The notes under the pieces: generated by a model | Databases searched by the model: none | What the model was told of the DNA's origin: nothing | The model's input: only the letters and a program-made list of their open reading frames with translations | Made by a program: the position numbers and the translations under genes | Part shown: in pieces, positions 21,465 through 33,522 of the stretch | Position numbering within the stretch: the first letter of the stretch is position 1 | How the letters are laid out: every line of letters starts with the position of its first letter | NCBI RefSeq assembly: GCF_000204055.1 | Contig: NW_006768835.1 | Coordinates: forward strand, 403,154 to 467,153 | DNA: 64,000 nt | Direction: 5' to 3' | Source of the DNA: Melampsora larici-populina 98AG31 | Taxonomy: Eukaryota > Basidiomycota > Pucciniomycetes > Pucciniales > Melampsoraceae

Positions 21465-22850
21465 ACGAGGACTCTCAACACAGTCTTCGAAACCTCTCAA
21501 GTTATAACCGATTTCATTCGCAACGACGGCACCTAGAGATTGGGATATGAACGCATCACATGGGAGATACATATCCATCAGTTCGAACGACAAGGTGGAT
21601 CTGACCTCTTGCTGACGAGACACGATGTAATCATCATAGATCGACCAATGTAATGGAACTGAAAGACATTGAATCAATCAGAGAAACGTATGAACCTCAA
21701 CCTGTACTACTTAGATATTTGTGAGTGTTGCCCGTAATTAAGACGATCCAACGGCGAACATTTGTTACGGTCACACCCTTCTTCATTTACCCATCTCATA
21801 CACTTGTGAGTAGGTAATGAACACATGGTTCTCAATGACGATGTTTTTGATGATCATCGAGAAGTACAAAGACCTTACAATAAATTTCACCCATGTCATG
21901 ATGGATTGACAAAAAAAGTCAAAACAACAACCAAGAATAAAGACGAAGATAGTGAGAATGCTTGACATACATCACAAGATTGAAATAAACAAAAGATATA
22001 GATGTTCAATGGAAATTTATGAGAGGATATATGTGAGCGTCGGGTAATCTCAAAAATGCTGACTGAATAAAACATCAGAGGATCAAAAGATAAGGAACAG
22101 TAGTAAAGGAGTGGGGAAAGCGACTTCGGATAATGTTTGAGGCATGTTTGGTTGTAGAAAGTATTCCATTGGTGCTGCAAAGCGACGCTGATACCCGCCA
22201 GACAAAGGATTGTTTCCTGGAAGACAATACCCATCAGACAAGACGTTATTGAGGATTGTGAAAATCGACGCACCATGATTCTTGAACAGGGGAGGATCTC
22301 TGGTTTCAGTACTCATTACCGTGTCCCCAGTCCCTGTAGCCAGTGTGGAAGTCGACACTGTAAGCCCCGCAATTAACGGAGGAAGTTGTGTAAGTCGCTT
22401 GTCTGGCACCTCCGGGGACTGATTTCAAACAAGAAATAGGCTGACCCGGTCTGCCCACCCTGTTGTGCTGCGCTAAAAAGTTCATTTTGATATGTTGGGA
22501 TTGTGTTGGCAGCTCCATTTTGATATGATGTTGGGACTGTGTTGGCAACTCCATTTTGATATGATGTTGGGATTGTGTTACCATATCCGCTGGGTTGGGC
22601 GGTAGTTTGTTGGTTCGGCCTGGCCATATCAAGTCAGAAGTCAGATTCCGATCAAATTCATGTACATATGTAGGCGCGGAAGGTAGGCCTACATCCATTG
22701 AGGTCGGCCAGATACGCTTGCTGAGGAGAATCAAGATCAACAAAATGCAGAGAATATAAGCAAAACCCGAAGTAGACCAAAGATATGGACTATTGTAAAG
22801 AGAAAATCACCTGCAAGAACCAAAACGATAAGGTAGAAAGCAAAATGCAT
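21465..22850 (-). CDS. Unknown multi-exon gene, possible signal peptide and 12-residue repeats
   Basis: A candidate start at 22850 encodes MHFAFYLIVLVLA, a signal-peptide-like hydrophobic stretch followed by a GT donor. Downstream at 22480-22600 a 36-bp unit is repeated about three times (NTIPTSYQNGVA in one frame). Further minus-strand frames with protein-like composition follow: GASIFTILNNVLSDGYCLPG with RRFAAPMEYFLQPNMPQ at 22140-22270, MTWVKFI near 21890, and a last exon VPLHWSIYDDYIVSRQQEVR...YNLRGFEDCVESPR ending at 21465. Exon joints are uncertain and it could be two genes. No family recognised. A secreted repeat-containing protein is possible but unproven. Confidence 0.35.
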
Positions 22851-24024
22851 ATTCTTCTTGCGAGACGTGTAGAGGGTCTTGATGTTTCGAAGGTGGTTTT
22901 GAAAGAGGACTTGGTCTCGCCTCTATATCAAGGCAAAAAACAGCGTTCAAGCTAAGTAGTATAGTTCTGCCAAACTTCACCTGTGCGAATTGAGAATTCT
23001 TTCGTTTCTCAGCCCGACGGACGCAGACTCACGGAAGACTACATACTTATGTGCTCTGAGAACCCCTCGCGTGATCATTTTTCATCGACCAATTCAAAAT
23101 ACATACTTACTAACAAAGTCCCAGCCGCGTCTCGCACGCTTGTCGATATCGTGACTGTGAGTACATATGTACAGTCAAACCGGAAAAGCTTGACCGATTC
23201 TGCCCGCAAAACTCGAGCAAATTGGCGGGGAATTGGTGGCAAGCTTTTCCGGTTTGGGGATACGGCTACGCTCCTGAAGCTTGACCCATTGCAGAACCGT
23301 TGGTATCCATCACGGTTTTGAAAACGCTGCACCAAATGTGGTTGATGAGGAAGATGTTGGCACGGAAGTTATGAATTTGAAACTCTGGATTCGAGAATTG
23401 TTTTCTGTATGCTAAACGCTGAACGGCACCGGGGGGTCTGAGCAAATTGCAGTGATGAGAAAACACAACCAGGAGGCCCTACCACCCGCTAATAATATGA
23501 CCGAAGATGGTAGTAAAAAGAATGCTTGATGGAAAGCAGCTGAAAGATGCGGTGGGGCTGAAAAAAGGTCATAGAAAACCCTTAAACAAAGGATCAAACA
23601 AGCCTAGTTAGGTTTCAGAGCTGAGTTCGACATGAAAATGTTCGACTCACTGCCTGAGGAAGGATACCAACTGGATAGAAGGCACCGAGATATTGTAAAA
23701 GCACCAATTTTATTTTATTTTATTTTTGAAAAACTGGAGCAAACAAGAAAATGTTAGCGAGAATTACAGGCGAAGTAGGCAAGGCTACACACCAAACGCT
23801 GATATTTGCGGGAAACCCAGAAATATGGGAACTCGACAATGGTAAAACCACTAAAGAGAACCGTAAATTGTGCGAAGGAGCTGAAAAGCAACACAACAAG
23901 AATCAGCGAGAGTCACAGGTAAAGTAGACAAAGCTACTCACCAACGCTGTTAAGAAAGATATAACAAAAGTAACCACCCTAAGTCTGTGCAAACACACAG
24001 GACTGTAAAGGGAGACAACGAAAG

Positions 24025-25191
24025 TCAGACTTTGAACAAATTTCTGCACGAATTTGGAGCTGGACTCACGCAAGATGAGCCAGGAAAGGAGAGCTGCTCC
24101 CCGAGTGTAGCACCCGACATAACCGGGTTTTGGCGGCACGCAAAAAGATTCATAAGGGGGTGATTGTGAATGTAGGTTCGATAAGATTCCGATGACCACC
24201 TGCCGATACACTGGATAGTTTCCATCGGCATACCCGCTTGAGCTAAAGCAGTGGCGCCTCCCGTACGTAAAGAATGACCAGTACAAGAACCATGAAAGAC
24301 GGAATTTAACCTGGAGATGAACCATGAGCGCGTTGGGATAGAGCCATCCTCCTTGAGAAGCCAAAAAGGACTGCTTTGGAAACAGAGGTCTCTGTTAAGA
24401 GTGTAGGTGATGATAGTGAGAACCGGGCAGCAAGGATTTTCCCAATTTAAGATAACAACATCAGAGCCAGAGTACAGTTTGTCCGCCTTGTGGTAAGGTA
24501 AGGTGTAGATTACGGCAGAATTACAACTGGAAACGGATAATGAAGATCGTCTGATAGTCTGTCGGTTGTTGCGCAACTCGATAGAGTCTGAAGTGGTGAG
24601 TTCCCCAAGCCGGTGTAGCGCGGAAAACCCTAAAGCGATGATAGTGTTGAAAAGCTGGTCGTCAAAGGTGGATGAAAATGTTCTAGCGCACAGGTGAATA
24701 TCGTTGAGAGTGAATGGTTTCGCGCGAATAGCAGGAACCGAGAGCAACTTCCGGCAGCCTTGAACAGAGCGGCGAACGTGTTTAGATGCCCTGGCTTCCA
24801 TAACAAACGGGAACTCATCCTGAAGGCAATAAGCGATACCGGTAAGGTATTTGTTGGCTGTACCCGGAGCTAGATCTAAACAAGTGACCGATGTAAAATG
24901 AGCTAAATTGATTTCGTTGGGAATAAATTCTACATTATGATCTTGACAGAACTTTCGAAAACGACGAGTAGCTGATTGATATTTCTTGACAGTGGAAGTC
25001 TCTAAATGCTTTGACATATGATGTTGGTTGAGCGCTTCCCTCTCAGAGAAGGAGAGAGCTATCAATTTTTCCTTGCGAACTGCTGGCATTTCGGCGGAAA
25101 GCACGAGAACCAGGTTTGAAGCCACCACTGATGGTGGGTTTGGTTGAAGGGAGAAAGGTGTGGTTGCTAGCCGGGAGTTTAAGACGGACAT
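24025..25191 (-). CDS. Tyrosine recombinase of DIRS element 1
   Basis: A 388-codon intact frame. The SAM-like N-terminal DNA-binding half includes HMSKHLETSTVKKYQSATRR. The catalytic half holds the first Arg in ALHRLGELTTSD, the H-x-x-R box in GHSLRTGGATALAQAG, and the nucleophile Tyr in WSSESYRTYIHNHP. These are the R, HxxR and Y of tyrosine recombinases, as used by DIRS elements to integrate a circular cDNA without target duplication. The start overlaps the end of the RNase H frame (25043-25191). Frame intact, but partners are broken. Confidence 0.85.
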   Translation of the reverse strand: MSVLNSRLATTPFSLQPNPPSVVASNLVLVLSAEMPAVRKEKLIALSFSEREALNQHHMSKHLETSTVKKYQSATRRFRKFCQDHNVEFIPNEINLAHFTSVTCLDLAPGTANKYLTGIAYCLQDEFPFVMEARASKHVRRSVQGCRKLLSVPAIRAKPFTLNDIHLCARTFSSTFDDQLFNTIIALGFSALHRLGELTTSDSIELRNNRQTIRRSSLSVSSCNSAVIYTLPYHKADKLYSGSDVVILNWENPCCPVLTIITYTLNRDLCFQSSPFWLLKEDGSIPTRSWFISRLNSVFHGSCTGHSLRTGGATALAQAGMPMETIQCIGRWSSESYRTYIHNHPLMNLFACRQNPVMSGATLGEQLSFPGSSCVSPAPNSCRNLFKV

Positions 25192-27204
25192 CGTCCACCC
25201 TTTGGCGAGAGAGATTGTCTGTGATGCGATTGATATCCCCAGGAACGTGTCTTACTTTAATATCAAGGTCTTTCTCCAGCATGATTGAGACCGCGTGCCT
25301 GAAGAGCAAACGAGCAGAGGCAATCGGTTTGTGGGAGCTGAAAAGAGCAACCACTGATTGGTTGTCGGAGAAAATCGCTATGCGCTTGACGAAAAGATCT
25401 GAAGCAATGTTGATAGCGGTCACCACAGCAAGCAACTCGGCCCAGAAATTGTCTCGGGAGGGTGGAGGGAGTTGTCTGTTCCAAGTGGCGTTGAGCTTGG
25501 GACACCAGATCCCAATGCCGGTAGGACAAGCGTCTACAATAAAAGTTAGGTCCGCAAGGTCCAGGTTCCAAAAAAGATTCTTGAGGATCTTCCTACCAGA
25601 CCAAGCCTCGAGGGAGTCAGCAAGCCAAGAGAGGTCCTCGGTAATCGCCTTGTTTCGAGGAACTTGGGAATTCCGCATAGATTTTCCAGCAATTTTATGC
25701 CAAGAGGATTGAATCGCCCACCTACCCAGCAGAAACGTATTAACTGCCCAGTTCGCCCAGCCAGTGATACGCTGCCAAGCTATCAAAGGTTGGGAGGAAG
25801 GAATGATGAAGTTGCGAAGGGCTTCGATCAGGGCCAGGCGTTTGTCGGTCGGGAGAGAAATTGAAAGGGTATCACAATTGATGGTATGGCCTATAACATC
25901 AAGCTCAGTCCCCCATACCTGCTTTCCCCACGCCCAAGGGATATTGAGATAGTCAAAAATTTCCAGGAATTTTGCCTGGTTTGAAGGAATCACATGATCC
26001 TTGAACAATACTAAATTGTAAGCTGAAGAGATCCCCCATGAATCATCCATGTAAGCGTTAATTTCTTTGATGCCGAATTCATAATACACAATCCAGAACC
26101 AAAATTTACGCAGTGGTCGGTGTGAAAGGCATTCTTAATCCTGACGATTTGATGATATTGCCATTGGAGAGAAACCGGGAGGATTCAAAACGCAGAGTCG
26201 ACATCGGATTTCCATAGAATTGATGACAAACCCAAGCAATAACGTTTCAAAAGGAATGGGAGGCAAGAAGGGATAGAGTCTAACTTAATTTGAATCATTG
26301 ACCTTTCTATAAGACTGTTAGGCGACGGGCTGCCATGGCTCATGTTCGTACAAGTGCGAATTTTTCCCGTGACCTCGTTTTTAGCTAGACACAAAGGGGA
26401 AACCTTCATACCTGGAAGCAAAGATTGGAAACCGGGAGAATAACAACCAAGGGCCATTTCCTTGTCTCGAGTAGCCACTAGAGAAGCTTCTTCCTCATCC
26501 CCTGACGCATGGTTAGGATAGAACACAGTCTCATCCAATGGTTTTTCCGACATAGGCCAAAAACCTTCTGTAAGACCCAAAATGACTGAATCTACGAAAG
26601 GCCGGTTAGGGTGTTTTTGAAGGAGTAATGAGAATTGGGAGACATTTATAGGAGTGTTGATTTGAAAAATTTCAGGAGCGCGTCGGATTGCCCTGGCAGC
26701 AAAGACATCAGATGAGAGAGGAGGGGCTGCCGGGAGAGGTTCTGCAGATAAGGAGAAATCGACCGATGCTGAAAAGCCATCCCACAGAGCGTCGATCTCC
26801 ATGTTACGCACAAATTTGCGCGTATTAGGTTCATCAATGAGTGAAGATGCCGCGATGATTTCCAAAGCATCCCAACTTGTTGCAAACGTCATGCGCGTGG
26901 ATGCAGTCGTCGGCTGATTTCCTGCACACGTTAGCATTCCAGTTGTCACAAGGCTGATCATGATCAGCAACACCTTCTTTAGCCTTAATTTCATAAGGAG
27001 GAAAACTTTGTTTTGTTTTCTTTGGTGCTGCTTTAGGTTTTGATAAAAGAGCTTTCTTGCTAGAAGAAGCCCTTGGCTGAGCGTAAGAAGGTTGAGGATA
27101 GGGCAAATACGACGAAGAAGCCTTTGGAGTTGCCACCGGGGGGACGTATTTGACGTGGAGATTACGTCCTTCAAAAACTTCAAGTTCTGGCGCGTTATAG
27201 TCAC
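25043..27204 (-). pseudogene. Reverse transcriptase/RNase H of DIRS element 1
   Basis: RT fingers and palm start upstream of 26500; the first catalytic Asp lies in WKSDVDSAF, immediately followed by an in-frame TGA (26185-26187). Sequence resumes as ILPVSLQWQYHQIVRIKNAF, then lacks roughly 20 expected residues before YYEFGIKEINAYMDDSWGI, which contains the YMDD catalytic box. RNase H follows, with FIVDACPTGIGIWCPKLNA, ELLAVVTAINIASD, IAIFSDNQSVVALFS and VRHVPGDINRITDNLS supplying the D-E-D-D residues. The stop and the internal deletion or frameshift make the polyprotein non-functional. Confidence 0.82.
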
Positions 27205-28592
27205 CCCAAGCGAGAGAGGGACATTGAGAGAACTCCTGGCTTAATTCGGCGTTGTAGCTTTTGACGTGTGTCCAATGAATCTTGGATTGATGGCGGCAAA
27301 GTTTTGAAATTTGGTCAAAGTAATCTTTGATGGGAACGGCGGCCAAATAGTAAGCTGCAAGGTATGCGTGTCGGAGAACCTCCATGATCTGAGTAAAATC
27401 TGAGAGATCGTTGATGGCAAGAGGATTAGTGACACCTTTGACATCCATTTTCTTTGATTTTTTGTCGAAAAAGAAAATTTCAGCTGAGGGCTTTGACTCC
27501 ATTTCACCCCATAACTTCTCGAGGTCAATAAATTTATACTCAAGAAGATCCTTAGTAAGAGAGGTAGGCCAGCTTGATGGTTTGTTCGGCGAACAGTTGA
27601 ACTGATCCACGTGATAATCAATTTCACTTTTATAGACGGTGACAAGACGTTGGATCGCTTTGGCCAAGGGAGAGGCCTTCGAATCCACCAGTTCATCAAT
27701 TGGTTCCGCAAAAAGGCGAGCCTTCTTTGCCCCAGGTATCGGAAAGTAGACTTGCGCTTCTGACTTGTCATTGTCCGAAGAAGCTTGGGCTGGTGGTTGG
27801 GGAACAGAATGTTTCTTTGGAGACTGTCTGGCCAGAGGAGAAGGAGAAAAATATTGACTTTTTCCCTTGGAGTTTTGGACCGCTGGTCTTCCCGATGGAA
27901 GGGGTCTTGATAAATCCACTCAATCCTGAGGGAACATTTCCTCGATGAAAAATCGGAGGTTGTTCCGCAGAACCACCCCAAGAACGGCCAAGTCTGACGG
28001 AACTGGAACGGAACATTTGGCGAGGAGGACTTTGGTAAGGATCCTTTGAACGGCAAGAGGCTCTAGGACCAATTCTGTCTGCCAAGTGCACCGGAGACTT
28101 GGCTCTCCTTGATGGAGAAGAGGATTTCCTCGAAGCTGACCGAGATCCGGGAGAACCTGTACTATAGGTTCCCACTGGTCTGCTGCCGGAGGCAGTGGGT
28201 TGTGGAGCTGGGAGAGGAGGAGTCCCGACTCGCTCCAGGTCGCTTTCAAACAAGTCGAAGGGCATTTGATAAAGATTGATCCCTTCAGATGGAACCGCGT
28301 GAGATGGGCCCAAGACCACCAGTAAACAAAATAAGGTTTCACCGGGAGGGGGAGGGGTACCACCGATGTGGTATTGGAGGCGTCCGGCTGCTGCGTCAAG
28401 CCCAATCGCAATACGCGCAATGTTGGAGAAATGGTAAATAAAGTTGGGATCAGACGCTGAGAACACGCGAGCGATAACCAAACAAAGTTCACGCATGGAG
28501 ACTTTGTTACTACCCCCGAGTTTAGTATATTCAATAAGGATCTCATCGATCCTTTCAAAGTGATCAGAGTCGGTGTTGATAACATGGCTCAT
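26834..28592 (-). pseudogene. Gag-like ORF1 of DIRS element 1
   Basis: Starts at 28592 (MSHVINTDSDHFERIDEIL). A Ser/Arg-rich middle (SRSASRKSSSPSRRAKSP) runs to about 27930, where the reading frame shifts by one and continues to 26834. The C-terminal half contains TNPLAINDLSDFTQIMEVLR and a Cys/His-rich end CDNWNANVCRKSADDCIHAH with CNKLGCFGNHRGIF, a typical DIRS/Ngaro ORF1 zinc-binding tail. The one-base shift near 27925 probably inactivates it. Confidence 0.7.
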
Positions 28593-29110
28593 TATATACT
28601 TTTTAGAAGGAACAAAAATTTGTAACTAGAGAAAGCGCACAAATGTTTGTTGATGAGACTAATGGATGAATGTATTGAAAATGGTAATGAGGAATGAGAT
28701 GGGACAAAAGGTTTTTGAAAAGAAAGAAGATTTGAAGTGAATCGAGAATCATATGTAATCTAAAAAACCGTTACACTTCGCTTCTTTACCATTTGACACA
28801 CAAAGAACAAGGTAGAAGAAAGAACAAATATCGAAGTACAAGTTTCTGGATTTCACAACTACCTAAGCCTTAACATATTCCCCTCGGTTAAAACATGTCC
28901 CAACCACAAACGGTTGATTCAATGGTTGATCAACTGTTTCTGATCAACCCATTGCAAAACTGGTATTGGACGGTTGCAGAACGGAGTATTCACCGGATTG
29001 TACTCGGTTTATTTTTTCACCTCCGGAACCCGGTTGGTCAACTAAAAGTGACAGGAGCGTAGCCGTATCCCCCCCTCTGCGAGACAAGAGACGTCTCGCA
29101 AGACGTTTCC

Positions 29111-32100
29111 CCTTTGGTTTTTTTTTGTGTACAGCTAGGTACAGTCCTTGTTCAGTAGATACCTGTATGTATTTGAGGTGGCTGAGGGCAAGACAACGTA
29201 AGAGAACAGCCTCCTCCTTGAAATTTATAAAAAAGTTATGAGAAAGACCATCCTCATCACATGGCCTCATCTAAGGTTTCCCCTCTTCTCACGGATCACA
29301 GGAAGGGCAATGCTTGACTGGGGGATAGAGAAATTGAGTCGGAATTTGACGAGTAAACTTCAAACTAACCCTCTTGACCACTTCGAAAGGAAGAAGTAGA
29401 GTCATTTCTATCATCAATTGCTCTTGTCCTTGTTTTGATGATTAGAATCAAACCACAAGTTTCCTTTGATGCAAATCGCATTGGCTGTGTGCTCTCAATC
29501 AATCAAACAAAGGAGATAAGAATGATTTTCATTGTTTCTTTTATGGTACTAGCTCTTCCAAGACCATATTTTAACGGCTTCATGGAAATCTCTAGTTTAA
29601 CAGGATTTGGGTGTACAAGAGCTTAGAAGTCATACAATTTGACTTATCCTTGATAAACCAGGATATATCTTTCTTCGGTGATTTAACCAAAACCTTTCTT
29701 CTGAAGAAAAACAAACCCGAGCAAAAACAAAGCACCACTGGAATAAAAATCAACAAAAGCTGTACGACTCACCCCACGTTGTGGTGATCTATTTATGATT
29801 TCAAGCAAGAAAATTAATCATCTTTAACTTTACCAATTTATTAGCAAACTTCAATATAGCAGAGAATTCGAAATTCAGGTTTTCAGATCAATTGAAGCTC
29901 TTAGAGGCTTATGTATACTTATTAGCTCATTATTATGTCATCTTATTTCAAAATTATCATTAAGATCAACATAGTTTACTTACAAAGTTATTACAAAAAG
30001 AGAGGAAAAGGAAAGATAAGAAAAATTCGAAAATATAGGTGTAAAAGTTGGAAAATGGTTTTTAGCTTATTTATAATTAAGTTATGGGTTTTATGAGGTT
30101 AGAATATGAAAGAACAACAGTTTATTATACAGTAACAATTTTAATCTTCAAGGTTGATAAGGGAAAACAGAAGTTATTAGCAGAAAGGTACTTTTTCAAA
30201 GTTGGTAAACAAGGGTTATGCGTGTAGTTTACATATGTAATGGTGGTAGTAGTGGAAATTAAGGTTGCCAAGAGGATTTTCCGGGATTTTTAAGGTTATA
30301 CAAGATGATGTCATATTACATGAGCAAGAAAAAGAGAGTAGCAGCTGTGAAAAGTGAAGAAAATGGGTAAAATTTGTGGAAAATGGAGGTTTTCAGCTAA
30401 TTACATATGTCAAATGACGTCAGATAAAGTTGGTAGATGGCTCATTCAACGCAGAAGAGTAGATTACATAATTTACAGCCTTTAAATCATTAGTAACGGA
30501 GGTTTATGTAAAAAGGTATAAGGGAAATAAGAAATTGGTGTGAATCTCGAATTTACAGTCACAAGTCAACATGTAACACCAAAAACCTTAACTTCACAGC
30601 TCAATATCTTACTCATCACTCATCAGAAGCAGGTCATGTAGGTGTCAGAAATGATCAGTAACACGTGGGCTACAAGATGCACTTTAGTAATCAAAAATTG
30701 GAGCACATCTGAAAAAATTCGTAATCTCAAAAATTGGGTTTCAGCTAGTTTACAAGGAAAAAATCACCTGTATTCATCTTAAGAAGTGCTGTACATCATA
30801 TTATTGCGTCATTGATCACTTTTGGCTGTGAAAATTACATCATACATTAGTAACAAGATCATTACATTGCGTCATTACATGGTTTTTAGGGTTATTTAGG
30901 CGGATTTGATTGGTTTTTGAAGCTGTTGACTGTTTTAAAAGTTGTTACATGTGGATATAAGTACTCCTTGATGATTTTAGGATTGTAGCGCCCTTTTCTG
31001 CATCTTATACCTTCGTTGTAGTGTTATAAATCATCATTTATTTACTATATTTGTACTAAGATCACTTAAATCCGCCCCTTCAAAGCAAGGAGAAATTTAT
31101 TTACGTGTGTTAAAGACTACAAGTCAAATTGGGAATAATACTTACAACAGTATTGCTAGTAATAAACATAGTGTGTGACTTTTTGCGCTTAAAATCTGGG
31201 AATAATACTACACAACAGTATTGCTTTATTTTCTCTGGTGCTTTATCTATTTCTCTGTTATCACAAAGTGGTCAGCAAGTGCCCTTGTGCTGGTTTCTTT
31301 GAAGAAGGCAGTCTTTAGGCAACTTCTACTATATTACACGTAGTAGATTATCCCTTCTTAGGTGTTGTAAAGCTCTTGTTGAGCTTTAAATACTACAACG
31401 TCTTGCACTTGTCTTGCAGAGGGGAGGATACAGCTTCCTACCTCAAGCTTCAACAGATTCAAAACGGGGTTTTGACCGTTTTTGTTGCTGAGCATGCAAG
31501 CCACGGGTCTTACCTCAAGTAAACAAAAGGTCTTTGACTTTCTCACCTTGAGACAAAAGCTTAAAACCAAACCGATGTAGTAAACAGGTAGGATAATCAT
31601 CACTGTAAGTAACCACAATAAACCAAACGGATAACATTGAAAAATAGAGAGAAAAGTTGTACCTTAACAATAACTACACTTGTTGAGATTCAACTTTATA
31701 ACACAAATTTTAAATCAAACAATGTAATCAAAAGGAAGTCTACATTGAGATGAAGAGATTAAAATTAGATAAGAGAAACTCAAGTGATCATTAACGATAA
31801 GATCAAAGTTAGAAATTGATTTATACCTTCGTCCCTTTTGATAAAGTCTTGAGTTTGATTTAGATTCAGCTTTATAGTTGAGGAAAGTTGTTGTGTAGTA
31901 TTGAGATGTTTTTAGAACTAATCAAAAGTCAACACAAAAGAACTTTTAACAATCTTAGAAGGAAAACAATAAGAGAAAAGATGAAATAATAATGAGATGA
32001 TTTTGCAACACTTGAGTCGAGTTATCATATCGTAATCTGAATAGAAACATATCAATGATGTCACACGCAACAATCGGTCAGCATCTACAAATTCAGGACA

Positions 32101-33400
32101 GCACAGCAACAAATCAGGACATAACAACACAGCTACATTTCAGTCATGGCATTGTGATTTCATTAGTCATAACAACCGAGACATCTGGTTAACATCATCA
32201 AAAACAAATCAAGTGAAGAAAGTTCAAGAAAAGTTGAACCTCACCAATTTCTCAATAACATTTTCATCATCATCATTACCATGTCTAATTCAAATAACCT
32301 TTTTCAACTTCACATCTCACTAACCTCATCATTTTCATTCTCACTTCTGCATAACAGATTATCAATCCACTTGGTTAAACTTATCCGTCTCCTTATCATT
32401 TTTCTAATGCTTTGATTTCTTCATCACCTGAGCCTTCAATTCAATCTAATCAACTACCTTCAAGTTATCATTCAACTAACCCTTCACCTACTCCTTCTCG
32501 ATCCAACTCTCATCAACACTTACCTTTTGATCCAGATCATGAAGCTGAATTACTGAACAACCACTACACTATTATATTCACCTTGTAAATCTCAACATCA
32601 AGTTACACCACCTTTGAGTGAGATCAAAAAAAGCAAGAACGAGGCTTCTTCAACTCTTTCACGACCGTTTGATACATTACCGTAGCCCTGTTCATCTTCC
32701 TCATCAGACCAATCGCGCGACAGGTGTATCAGACTCAACTTGTGCTATGTATTTACATCTCTAATCATCCTATATCTAAATCTCATCAAGATTCCAAACG
32801 GGACTTTATCACATATAGACATATAGCTTGCATTAGCAACCAATCAAATTGTCTAGCTTCTCAGTTGACCATCCACTTTGAAACCATCTGCTTCTTCTCT
32901 TCACTGATTTATTCAAAGAATCATCCAGTTCTGTATTGTCTATTCATGTATCTTCAACTAAGTTTTGCAATTTAACCAATATATGTGCTTTGGTATAAAC
33001 CTTTGCTCTCATTTTGCAGGATACATACAATCCACTCTAACAATTCTCATGTGTTGATAGGCTCTTATGGGTCAACTTATGTCTTTATACATAGTTGTCG
33101 TAGTTGCTCACTTATCACTAAGGCAATTCAATTATCTTTGACTCTTAGCTAGTATAGTGAAGACAATTGCCTTAAGCATAATAAGTTTCATTTCTGTGTT
33201 TATCACAACTAATACTATATTGTATTCAATTACAACTGATATTTTATCTAAGTGTACGCTTGTACAGTAGTACGAGTGTTTGGGTGGAGGTCCTTTCAAA
33301 TCCATGATGAGCAATTGTGGAATCTCTGACTTGTTCCTGAACGTGTATAAGTCGAGATCTCAAGGATGCGAAATCAGGATCTGAAAGTCCCGACACCTAG
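29111..33400. other. 4.3-kb stretch without recognisable genes
   Basis: AT-rich, stop-dense on both strands. Only small repeats were seen: GGGAATAATACT...ACAGTATTGCT at about 31131 and again at about 31198. No RNA gene, TIR pair or protein similarity was recognised. Probably decayed transposon DNA. Confidence 0.5.
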
Positions 33401-33522
33401 ACAAGACTAAGCGGTCAAAAGGAAAAGCGGAAGGGTGGGGTTAGTAATACACCCATAACTTGGTTTCATCAGAAGCCTGAGCCTGCTCTAATCCACTCTT
33501 CAGATTAAACCGCTTATCCGTC

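Larger units (their letters stand above)
23177..29110 (-). mobile_element. DIRS-type tyrosine-recombinase retrotransposon 1
   Basis: Minus-strand order gag, RT/RNase H, tyrosine recombinase, with RNase H and recombinase frames overlapping, is the DIRS layout. Ends carry an inverted 21-bp identity (GGGGATACGGCTACGCTCCT at 23256-23276; its reverse complement at 29052-29072), as expected of DIRS inverted terminal repeats. Adjacent to the left copy is a perfect 16-bp stem AAACCGGAAAAGCTTG/CAAGCTTTTCCGGTTT (23177-23192, 23240-23255). No integrase or LTRs. Exact ends not determined; gag and RT carry breaks, so the copy is probably inactive. Confidence 0.75.

Noticed and set aside
22083..22743. Three overlapping frames over the 36-bp repeat treated as separate genes
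   Set aside because: They are alternative frames of the same region; at most one transcript is likely, so a single uncertain gene is listed.
25116..25712. 198-codon plus-strand ORF
   Set aside because: Shadow of the RNase H coding frame on the opposite strand.
29111..33400. A long non-coding RNA or solo LTR
   Set aside because: No paired terminal repeats, PBS or other support seen; a claim would be speculation.
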